A stretch of DNA of 28,545 bases, taken from NCBI GenBank assembly GCA_040753075.1, contig JBFMHA010000047.1, forward strand, positions 1 to 28,545, given 5' to 3'. Under the pieces are notes generated by a model. The model was not told the origin of the DNA, did no database searches, and saw nothing but the letters and a program-made list of their open reading frames with translations. A program made the position numbers and the translations under genes. This DNA comes from UBA6814 sp040753075. GTDB lineage: Bacteria > Desulfobacterota > Desulfovibrionia > Desulfovibrionales > Desulfovibrionaceae. Positions 13,211 through 20,369 of the stretch are shown piece by piece (the first letter of the stretch is position 1; each line of letters starts with the position of its first letter).

Positions 13211-14794
13211 CTACGCGCCCCGGCGCTTGGCCGCGGCCTTGGAGGTGGTGAACTTCTTGGGGTCGATGCGGTACTTCTTCACCTTGTAGTTGATGATGCG
13301 GTAGCTGGCCTTCAGCTCCCGCGCGGCCTGGAGCATGTTGCCCCCGGCCTTCTTGAGGGCGTCCACCAAGAGCTCCTGCTCGAAGCGGTTCACCGCCTCG
13401 CCGAAGGACAGGCTGGTGTCCGTGGCCGAGCTCTCGGCGCTCTGCAGCGAGGGGGGCAGGTGGTAGGTGCGGATGACCTCCTCGTCGCAGATGAGCACCG
13501 CCCGCTCCATGCAGTTCTGCAACTCGCGCACGTTGCCCGGCCAGTGGTACATGGTGAGCAGGTCGATGGCCGGGGTGGAGATGCGCTTGATGACCTTGCC
13601 GTACTCCTCGCACAGCTTGTGCAGGAAGTGCTCGGACAGGGGCAGGATGTCCTGCCGCCGCTCCCGCAGGGGCGGGATGAAGATGGGGAAGACGTTGATG
13701 CGGTAGTAGAGGTCCTCGCGGAAGCGGCCCTGCTCCAGGAGGGTCTCCAGGGGCCGGTTGGTTGCCGTGACCAGGCGGGTGTCCACGGTCAGGGTCTGCT
13801 CCGAGCCCAGGCGCTGGATCTCCTTCTGCTGGATGGCGCGCAGCACCTTGGCCTGGGCCTCCAGGGACAGCTCCCCGATCTCGTCCAGGAACAGGGTGCC
13901 GCCGTCGGCCACCTCGAACAGGCCCTTCTTGCTCTGCACCGCGCCGGTGAACGCGCCCTTGGTGTGGCCGAACAGTTCGCTCTCCACCAGGTCCGCGGGC
14001 AGGGCGGCGCAGTTGAGCTTGACCAGGGGCTTGTTCTTGCGCGGCGACACCGAGTGGATGGCCTCGGCCAGGAGCTCCTTGCCCGTGCCCGATTCCCCGC
14101 GCAGCAGCACCGTGGCCCGGCTGGGGCCGACCTGGGCCACCTGCTGCAGCACCAGACGCATGCTCTTGGAAGCGGCCACGATGTTGGGGTGCTCGAAGCC
14201 CTCGGCCAGTCCCGGGGCCATGCCCTGGGCCACCAGCCGGCGCTGCATGGCCATCTCCTCCTGGAGCACGGCCACCTCCTTGGCCACCAGCCCGGCCACC
14301 ACCTCCAGGAAGCGGCGGTCCACGTCCAGTTCGTCCAGGCCGGCCGCGGGCAGGTCCACGGACAGGGTGCCCAGGATCTCGGGCTGGCCCTCCCGGGACG
14401 CGCACGTCACCGGCACGCAGATGAACCCGAGCCTGGCCATCTCCTCCTTGGTCCGGCCCATGGCCAGGTTGAGGAAGCCCGGGGCGTCCTTCATCACCGG
14501 GACCACCTCGGGCTTGCCGGTGGCCATGACCCGGCCGGTGACGCCCTCGCCCGCCTTGTAGGAAGCCTGGGCGTGCTTGGCCTGGCCGTGCGTCACCGAG
14601 AGCTTCAGGGAGTTGGTTTCAGGGTCGACGATGGCCAGGAGCGCCCGCTTGTATCCGCAGGCTTCGCAGAGGAAGCGCAGCAGGTTCCTGAGGCCCGGCT
14701 GGATGGCGCCAGGCTGGGCCAGTTCGCGCATCGCCAAGACCAGGGTGTCGAAGTACCCGGACAGGCGGGGCGCGGGAACCTGCTGCGCGCTCAC
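13211..14794 (-). CDS. Sigma-54-dependent transcriptional activator with GAF domain
   Basis: The protein has 527 residues. A GAF sensor domain (about 25-180) precedes a sigma-54 AAA+ domain (about 200-430) with Walker A GESGTGKE (233-240), the sigma-54 contact loop GAFTGA (280-284) and Walker B GTLFLDEIG (299-307). A Fis-type DNA-binding helix-turn-helix (about 465-510) and a Lys/Arg-rich tail follow. The plan is that of NifA-like activators. The GTG start has AAGGAG seven bases upstream and lies 13 bases after the iorB stop, so it is the last gene of the ior operon. It may regulate the operon or sense a metabolite linked to it; no -24/-12 promoter was found here. Confidence 0.92.
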   Translation of the reverse strand: MSAQQVPAPRLSGYFDTLVLAMRELAQPGAIQPGLRNLLRFLCEACGYKRALLAIVDPETNSLKLSVTHGQAKHAQASYKAGEGVTGRVMATGKPEVVPVMKDAPGFLNLAMGRTKEEMARLGFICVPVTCASREGQPEILGTLSVDLPAAGLDELDVDRRFLEVVAGLVAKEVAVLQEEMAMQRRLVAQGMAPGLAEGFEHPNIVAASKSMRLVLQQVAQVGPSRATVLLRGESGTGKELLAEAIHSVSPRKNKPLVKLNCAALPADLVESELFGHTKGAFTGAVQSKKGLFEVADGGTLFLDEIGELSLEAQAKVLRAIQQKEIQRLGSEQTLTVDTRLVTATNRPLETLLEQGRFREDLYYRINVFPIFIPPLRERRQDILPLSEHFLHKLCEEYGKVIKRISTPAIDLLTMYHWPGNVRELQNCMERAVLICDEEVIRTYHLPPSLQSAESSATDTSLSFGEAVNRFEQELLVDALKKAGGNMLQAARELKASYRIINYKVKKYRIDPKKFTTSKAAAKRRGA

Positions 14795-14807
14795 GAGGCA
14801 GAACTCC

Positions 14808-15401
14808 TTAGGCCGTCAGGGCGGCCACGCCGAGGTCGATGGCTGTGAGGTTCATGTCCAGGATCTTGGGGGAGAGCCGCTCCCGGGCCGCGGCCTTGAG
14901 GTCCTCCACGCTGACCGGCAGGGCGCCGGTGGCGCAGGCCGCGCCGATCAGGGCCAGGTTGCCGCTCTGCACCGCGCCGGCCTTGATCCCCAGGCTCAGG
15001 CAGGGCAGGAAGAGCGCCCTGCCCGCGCAGCCGGAAACCGTGGCCGTGAGCTGGGCCAGGTCGGGGTAGACCTCCCGGCCCATGGTCACGCCGACGGGCA
15101 GGATGGGCTCGGCGTTGGACACCACCAGTCCGCCGGGCTTGAGGTAGGACATGGCCCGCAGGGTCTCCAGGGGCTCGAATCCGAGCAGGACGTCGGCTTC
15201 GCCCGGCGCGATGCGCGGGGAGGAGAACCCGCCGATGAGCAGGGTGGACTCCACCACGCCGCCTCGCTGGGCCATGCCGTGGACTTCGCCGGCGGTGACC
15301 GCCAGGCCCTTGCGCATGGCCGCCTGGGCCAGCAGGATGGTGGCGGTCAGGGTGCCCTGGCCGCCGACTCCGGTGAAGAAGATGCGCGCCTTCGTGTTCA
15401 T
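14808..15401 (-). CDS. iorB: Indolepyruvate:ferredoxin oxidoreductase, beta subunit
   Basis: The protein has 197 residues, normal for the gamma-domain subunit of 2-oxoacid:ferredoxin oxidoreductases. FFTGVGGQGTLTAT near the start and GEVHGMAQRGGVVES (about 39-53) are family signatures. With IorA it oxidatively decarboxylates aryl pyruvates from aromatic amino acids to aryl-acetyl-CoA and reduces ferredoxin; the reverse reaction is possible in anaerobes. Its ATG overlaps the iorA stop in TAATG, which indicates translational coupling. Confidence 0.95.
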   Translation of the reverse strand: MNTKARIFFTGVGGQGTLTATILLAQAAMRKGLAVTAGEVHGMAQRGGVVESTLLIGGFSSPRIAPGEADVLLGFEPLETLRAMSYLKPGGLVVSNAEPILPVGVTMGREVYPDLAQLTATVSGCAGRALFLPCLSLGIKAGAVQSGNLALIGAACATGALPVSVEDLKAAARERLSPKILDMNLTAIDLGVAALTA

Positions 15402-17245
15402 TACGCGCTCCTTTTGCGGGCCTTGATGTCCGGCGTGATTTGCAGGCAGAACATGCATCCCGTGCACTGGTGGGGGTTGATGGCGACTTGTCCTTCGGCC
15501 ACGGCGAAGGCCGGGCAGCCCAGGGTTTCCACGCAACGGCGCACGCCCTCGCTCTGCTTGGCCACGTAGGCCACCATGGGCATGGCGGTCTTGAGGGCCT
15601 TCTTGGCGTAGAGCACGCAGGGCTCCTCGGCGATGACCACCCGCACCCCGCTGCCGTTCTTCATGTGGGTGAGGACCTTGAGGGTTTCCTTGAGGTTCAT
15701 GGGCGCCACCTTGGCCACCTGGGTGACCCCGCAGCCGCGCACCACGCTCTCGATGTCGACCCGGTGGGGGTTGTCCCCGCAGGCCAGCTTGCACACTCCG
15801 GGGTGGGGCTGGTGCCCGGTCATGGCCGTGGTGCCGTTGTCCAGGACCACCAGCACCAGGTCGTGGGCGTTGAACACCGCGTTGACCAGGCCGGTGATGC
15901 CCGAGTGGAAGAAGGTGGAGTCGCCGATGAAGGCCACCACCGGCCGCTTGCCGGCCTTGGCGAAGCCGCCTCCCGAGGACACGGACGAGCCCATGCAGAG
16001 CAGGAAGTCGGCCATGGCCAGGGGGGGAAGGATGCCCAGGGTGTAGCACCCGATGTCCGAGGAGTAGACCGCCTCGTCGCCGAAGACCTGGCGCACCGCG
16101 TAGTAGGAGGCGCGGTGGCTGCATCCCGGGCAGAGGTTGGGCGGCCGCATGGGCAGGGGCCCGGCGGCGGGGGCGCAGGCGGGCTGGGCCTTGGGCTTCC
16201 TGCCGAGCAGGCGCAGGAGGGCCGCCCGCACGTTGGCCGTGTTGAACTCCCCGTTCTGGGGAAGCTCGGCGCCCTTGCCCAGGACCTTGACGTCCAGGCC
16301 CTTCTCCTGGATCAGGGCCTTGACTTCAGTCTCCACAACCGGCTCCAGCTCCTCCACCACCAGGACCTTGTCCAGGCCCTTGAGGAAGCGGGCCAGCTTC
16401 TTTTCCGGCAGGGGATAGGTGAAGCCCAGCTCCAGGACCTTGAACTTGCCGGCGAACTCCTTTTCCTTGAGCACGTCGGCCACATAGGCGCGGGCCATGC
16501 CCGAGGCGATGACCCCCAGGGTCCCCTTGCCGCGCACCCGGTTCCAGGGGCTCTTCTCCGCGGCCTCGGCGAACTGCTGGAGCTTCTTCAGGAGCTCCGC
16601 GTGGCGCACCCGGGCCACGGCCGGGATGGGCACGAACCGCCGGGGATTCTTCTCGAACGCCTTGACGCTGCGCGCGCCGGGCAGGGGCTCGAAGCGCACC
16701 GGGCCGCGCAGGTGGGACACCCGGGTGGTGGTGCGCAGCATGACCGGCTGCTCGCTGGCGATGGACAACTCCATGGCGTCGCGCATCATGTCCTTGGCCT
16801 CCTGGGCCGAGCAGGGCTCGAGCACCGGCATGCCGGCCAGGCGGGCGAAGATTCGGTTGTCCTGCTCGTTCTGGCTGGAGTGGCAGCCCGGGTCGTCGGC
16901 GGACAGGAGCACCAGGCCGCCGGGGGCGCCCACGTAGCACAGGGTCATGAGCGGGTCGGCGGCCACGTTCACTCCCACGTGTTTCATGGTCACCAGGGTG
17001 GCCGCGCCGGCCAGCGTCGCGCCGCCGCCCACCTCCAGGGCCACCTTCTCGTTGGCGGAGTATTCGAAGTAGAAGTCGCCCTCCGGGGCCAGCCGGGAGA
17101 AGGTGTCCGGGACCTCGGAGGATGGGGTGCCGGGATAGCAGGACACGAAGGCCACGCCGGCCTCCAGTGCGCCGCGGACGATGGCCTCGTTGCCCAGGAG
17201 CAGCTGGGTCTGGCCGCCGTCCTTCGAAAGCAGGGGATGGGACAT
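15401..17245 (-). CDS. iorA: Indolepyruvate:ferredoxin oxidoreductase, alpha subunit
   Basis: The protein has 614 residues: an N-terminal pyrimidine-binding domain (GNEAIVRGALEAGV, CYPGTPSSEVPD, YSANEKVALEV), a middle domain, and a TPP-binding domain with LCPGCSHR, GDSTFFHSG and DNGTTAMTGHQ. The C-terminal ferredoxin domain is atypical. Only C571, C577, C594, C597 and C600 remain of the usual eight. The missing ligands (S565, G568, T604) all belong to the first cluster, while those of the second (C594, C597, C600, C577) are intact. The protein therefore probably carries one [4Fe-4S] cluster. Part of the minus-strand operon from 17953 to 13211. Confidence 0.95.
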   Translation of the reverse strand: MSHPLLSKDGGQTQLLLGNEAIVRGALEAGVAFVSCYPGTPSSEVPDTFSRLAPEGDFYFEYSANEKVALEVGGGATLAGAATLVTMKHVGVNVAADPLMTLCYVGAPGGLVLLSADDPGCHSSQNEQDNRIFARLAGMPVLEPCSAQEAKDMMRDAMELSIASEQPVMLRTTTRVSHLRGPVRFEPLPGARSVKAFEKNPRRFVPIPAVARVRHAELLKKLQQFAEAAEKSPWNRVRGKGTLGVIASGMARAYVADVLKEKEFAGKFKVLELGFTYPLPEKKLARFLKGLDKVLVVEELEPVVETEVKALIQEKGLDVKVLGKGAELPQNGEFNTANVRAALLRLLGRKPKAQPACAPAAGPLPMRPPNLCPGCSHRASYYAVRQVFGDEAVYSSDIGCYTLGILPPLAMADFLLCMGSSVSSGGGFAKAGKRPVVAFIGDSTFFHSGITGLVNAVFNAHDLVLVVLDNGTTAMTGHQPHPGVCKLACGDNPHRVDIESVVRGCGVTQVAKVAPMNLKETLKVLTHMKNGSGVRVVIAEEPCVLYAKKALKTAMPMVAYVAKQSEGVRRCVETLGCPAFAVAEGQVAINPHQCTGCMFCLQITPDIKARKRSA

Positions 17246-17260
17246 GGATTGGCTCCGCGG

Positions 17261-17953
17261 TTAAGAGTTGCCCTTGGCCGCAGCGGCTGGGGCTTGGTCG
17301 AGACGGTGCAGGAGATAGTCCACGAAGGAGGAGCTGCGCTCGGGGTCGAGGCTCTTGACCTCGGCCAGGGCCGCGCGCTGGGCCGGGATGTCGCCGGCCA
17401 GCAGGGCCTCGGATGCGGCCTGGCGGGCCAGGGGCAGGGCGTAGGCTTCGGGCGCGCCCTGCTTGGCGGCCAGGATCGTGGCGAGGGCCGCGGAGTGGTC
17501 GCCGCGGCGGGACAGGGCCGCGGCCTTGGCCATGGCCACCGGGGTGGCCAGGCTGGCCGGGGAGTCCGTGGTCAGCTTGTCCAGCACCGCCTCGGCCTTG
17601 GCGAACTCGCCGGCGGCGGTCAGGGACTCGGCCAGGCCGATGCGCACCGCGGGCAGGACTGCGGCCGGGGCGTCGGCCTCCAGTTTCTCCAGGGCGGCGG
17701 CCCGGGCTGCGGGATCGGGCGAGAGCAGGATGCGGCCGAGTTCGACCTGGGCGTTTTCCAGGTTGGATGCCCGCACGTGCTGGACCACGGCCACGACCGC
17801 GGCCACGGCCAGGACCGCGCCCACCGCCAGGCCGACGGTGCGCAGGTTGTCCAGGAGCCAGCGCAGTCCCGGGTGGAGCTGCTCGGGCACGTTTTCCAGC
17901 AGGGCATCGGCCGTGGGCGCGCCAGGCGCGTCCTGGGGTTTCCTTTCGTCCAT
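17261..17953 (-). CDS. Membrane-anchored TPR-like protein
   Basis: The protein has 230 residues: a cytoplasmic N terminus of about 37 residues, one membrane helix (about 38-58, VGLAVGAVLAVAAVVAVV) and a helical repeat domain rich in Ala and Leu (about 62-215). The layout (short N terminus, one helix, tetratricopeptide-like tail) is like YfgM-type proteins, though similarity is only in plan. It is the first gene of the ior operon, 15 bases before iorA. A link to IorAB function is not obvious; it may be a scaffold or simply co-transcribed. Confidence 0.8.
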   Translation of the reverse strand: MDERKPQDAPGAPTADALLENVPEQLHPGLRWLLDNLRTVGLAVGAVLAVAAVVAVVQHVRASNLENAQVELGRILLSPDPAARAAALEKLEADAPAAVLPAVRIGLAESLTAAGEFAKAEAVLDKLTTDSPASLATPVAMAKAAALSRRGDHSAALATILAAKQGAPEAYALPLARQAASEALLAGDIPAQRAALAEVKSLDPERSSSFVDYLLHRLDQAPAAAAKGNS

Positions 17954-18033
17954 TTTCTTTTTATACCTCCCGAACGGTCCGGCCCGGGGGGGCCGGCGCG
18001 GTACGCCCGCGGCAGTTTTGTACCGGCGGACCT

Positions 18034-18062
18034 CTCTTACTCGTCCTTTACAGAAATGTCAA
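18034..18062 (-). promoter_or_regulatory. Sigma-70-like promoter of the ior operon
   Basis: On the minus strand, TTGACA (18062-18057) and TAAGAG (18039-18034) are separated by 17 bp. Transcription would start about 75 bases before the TPR-like gene. Confidence 0.6.
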
Positions 18063-18189
18063 AAGATCTTTTTGTCCGTCCGTTGAGCAAAGGGTAGGGC
18101 CGCGGCCGCCAACTCGGGACAACGTCCGATATTCGTCTAATTTCGCCGGCCACGGCCCGGGATCGGGAGCGGCAGGCAAGGGAGAGCGT

Positions 18190-19449
18190 ATGGGAATCGC
18201 CAGGCAGATGGAAGAGTTGGGGAGGCGGGCCAAGGCCGCGGCCCGGCGCATGAGCTTTGCCGAGGGCCGGGACAAGGACGCGGCCATCGCCGCCCTGGGC
18301 CGGCTGCTCGGGGAGGAGAGGGAGGCCATCGCCGCGGCCAACGCCAAAGACCTGGAGGCGGCCGTGGCCAAGAACTACGACGCGCCCTTCGTGGACCGGC
18401 TGCGGCTCACGGACAAGGTGGTCGGGGCCATGGCCCAGGCCTGCGCCGAGGTGGCGGCCATGCCCGACCCGGTGGGCGCCCTGGACACCACCTGGAAGCG
18501 GCCCAGCGGCCTCCTGGTGGGCAAGATGCGCATCCCGCTGGGGGTCATCGCCATGATCTACGAGTCGCGGCCCAACGTGACCGTAGACTCGGCCATCCTC
18601 TGCCTCAAGGCGGGCAACGCCGTGGTCCTGCGCGGCGGCAGCGAGGCCTTCCACTCCAACATGCGCCTGGCGGGGCTCATCCGCCGGGCCCTGGAGGAGG
18701 CCGGCCTGCCCGGGGACGCGGTGCAGGTGGTGGAGACCACGGACCGGGCCGCGGTGGCCGAACTGCTCAAGCTCGACCAGTACATCGACGTGATCATCCC
18801 CCGCGGCGGCGAGGGCCTCATCCGGGCGGTGGTGGAGGGCGCGCGCATGCCGGTGCTCAAGCACTACAAGGGCGTGTGCCATGTCTACGTGGATGCGGCC
18901 GCGGACCTGGCCCAGGCCGAGGAGATCGTGTTCAACGCCAAGTGCCAGCGGCCCGGGGTGTGCAACGCGGCCGAAGGCCTGCTGGTGCACGCGGCCGTGG
19001 CCGGAGATCTCCTGCCCCGGATGGCGGCGCGCCTGGGCGGGGCCGGGGTGCAGTTCCGGGCCTGTCCGCGCTCCCTGCCCCTGCTGGGCTCCACGGCCGT
19101 ACCTCTGGCCGAGGAGGACAAGGGCTTCGAGTTCCATGATCTCGTCATGGCCGTGCTGGTGGTGGACTCCCAGGAGGAGGCCCAGGACTACATCGCGGCG
19201 TACGGCTCCAACCACACCGAGGCCATCGTGACCCGGGACCACGCCGCGGCCATGCGTTTCCTGCGCGAGGTGGACGCCTCCATGGTGGCGGTCAACGCCT
19301 CCACCCGCTTCAACGACGGCGGCGAACTGGGCCTGGGCGCGGAGATCGGCATCTGCACCTCGAAGCTGCACTCCTACGGTCCCATGGGCGTGAAGGAGCT
19401 GACCACGACCAAGTTCGTGTGCCTGGGCCAGGGGCAGGTGCGGGGGTAG
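18190..19449 (+). CDS. proA: Glutamate-5-semialdehyde dehydrogenase (gamma-glutamyl phosphate reductase)
   Basis: The protein has 419 residues, the standard length. It reduces gamma-glutamyl phosphate with NADPH to the semialdehyde in proline synthesis. Family motifs are clear: IPLGVIAMIYESRPNVT, LCLKAGNAVVLRGG, IIPRGGEGLI, CQRPGVCNAAE with catalytic C258, and VNASTRFNDGGELGLGAEIG. The frame is open further upstream, but family similarity starts at the ATG at 18190, which has GGGAGAG upstream. No proB lies nearby. nadD follows after a short spacer that contains a degenerate copy of this gene's 3' end. Confidence 0.97.
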   Translation: MGIARQMEELGRRAKAAARRMSFAEGRDKDAAIAALGRLLGEEREAIAAANAKDLEAAVAKNYDAPFVDRLRLTDKVVGAMAQACAEVAAMPDPVGALDTTWKRPSGLLVGKMRIPLGVIAMIYESRPNVTVDSAILCLKAGNAVVLRGGSEAFHSNMRLAGLIRRALEEAGLPGDAVQVVETTDRAAVAELLKLDQYIDVIIPRGGEGLIRAVVEGARMPVLKHYKGVCHVYVDAAADLAQAEEIVFNAKCQRPGVCNAAEGLLVHAAVAGDLLPRMAARLGGAGVQFRACPRSLPLLGSTAVPLAEEDKGFEFHDLVMAVLVVDSQEEAQDYIAAYGSNHTEAIVTRDHAAAMRFLREVDASMVAVNASTRFNDGGELGLGAEIGICTSKLHSYGPMGVKELTTTKFVCLGQGQVRG

Positions 19450-19451
19450 CG

Positions 19452-19553
19452 TTGAAGAATACCGTGGTTTTTTTCGTGATTGGCCCCCTGGGCGCGCTGG
19501 AGCTGGCCGTCGCCAGGTTCGTGCGCCCGGGTTCGGGGCGGGTGCGGGGGTAG
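19452..19553 (+). pseudogene. Degenerate duplication of the proA 3' end
   Basis: The 72 bases at 19482-19553 align without a gap to the last 72 bases of proA (19378-19449), exactly 104 bp away. Both encode 23 residues plus stop; 12 of 23 agree, including GP-x-G, EL, FV and the terminal VRG. The frame is open from a TTG at 19452 (33 codons) but no ribosome binding site is evident, so translation is doubtful. Confidence 0.55.
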
Positions 19554-19559
19554 CCGGCC

Positions 19560-20258
19560 ATGCGCGTCGGTCTCTTGGGCGGCACGTTCAATCCGGTGCA
19601 TACCGGACACGTGCGCCTGGCCGTGGAGGTCCTGGAGGCCGCGGGCCTGGACCGGGTGGAGCTGGTCCCGGCCGGGGTTCCGCCGCACAAGCCCGGGGTC
19701 GGGCTCCTGCCCTTCGCCCTGCGTGCGGACCTGTGCCGGGCCGCGGTCGAGGGCGCGCCCGGCCTGGCCGTGAACCCCCTGGAGGGGGACCGGCCCGGTC
19801 CCTCTTACACCATCGAAACCCTGCGCCGCCTCGCCGCCTCCCGGCCGGGTGACGAGTTCTTCTTCATCCTGGGCATGGGTGAGTTCCTGGTGCTCCACGA
19901 GTGGCGCGAGGGCCTGCGCCTGCCCGAATTCGTCCACCTGGTGGCGGCCTCCCGGGCCGGGGTCGAGCCCGAGGCCGAATTCCGGCTCGCCGCCCAGGAG
20001 TGGGCCCAGCGCTATGCCGGACGGCACTGGCCGGGCATCAGGCTCACGGGGCCCGGCCAGTGGCTCCTGCCCACCGGCCGCCGGCTCCTGTTCCTGGACG
20101 TGCCCCGCCTGGACATCTGCGCCTCCCTGGTCCGGTCCCGTTTCCTGGCCGGACGCAGCCTCTGCGGCCTGGTGCCGCCCGGGGTGGAGCGCCTGCTCGC
20201 CGGGCGCGCCGACGAGGTGCGGGCGGTGTGGGAGCTCGCCGGCAACGGCGCGGCCTGA
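19560..20258 (+). CDS. nadD: Nicotinate-nucleotide adenylyltransferase
   Basis: The protein has 232 residues and makes nicotinate adenine dinucleotide from nicotinate mononucleotide and ATP in NAD synthesis. The nucleotidyltransferase signature GGTFNPVHTGH is at residues 7-17, and PPHKP (39-43) fits the family. The second nucleotide-binding motif, usually ISST-x-IR, appears as ICASLVR (about 182-188), and the usual GADxxxxL segment appears as GMGEFLVLHEW. These are conservative variations, so activity is likely. The ATG follows GGGGGT by nine bases. Confidence 0.94.
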   Translation: MRVGLLGGTFNPVHTGHVRLAVEVLEAAGLDRVELVPAGVPPHKPGVGLLPFALRADLCRAAVEGAPGLAVNPLEGDRPGPSYTIETLRRLAASRPGDEFFFILGMGEFLVLHEWREGLRLPEFVHLVAASRAGVEPEAEFRLAAQEWAQRYAGRHWPGIRLTGPGQWLLPTGRRLLFLDVPRLDICASLVRSRFLAGRSLCGLVPPGVERLLAGRADEVRAVWELAGNGAA

Positions 20259-20369
20259 AGGATCGCCGCACCCCGCGTTTCCTCCTGCCCCCCTGGCGGG
20301 AGCCCATCGCTTCCGGATTTGTCTCCCTGGCCCGGCGCCTGATGGACATGGCCGGCAAGGCGCAGGGGG

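Noticed and set aside
15440..18097. Long plus-strand open frame (885 codons) across iorA and the TPR-like gene
   Set aside because: It is antisense to two supported genes and encodes a His/Gly-rich low-complexity string.
20282..20302. Hairpin between nadD and the large minus-strand gene as a terminator
   Set aside because: The eight-base stem has one G-T pair but no T run follows on either strand.
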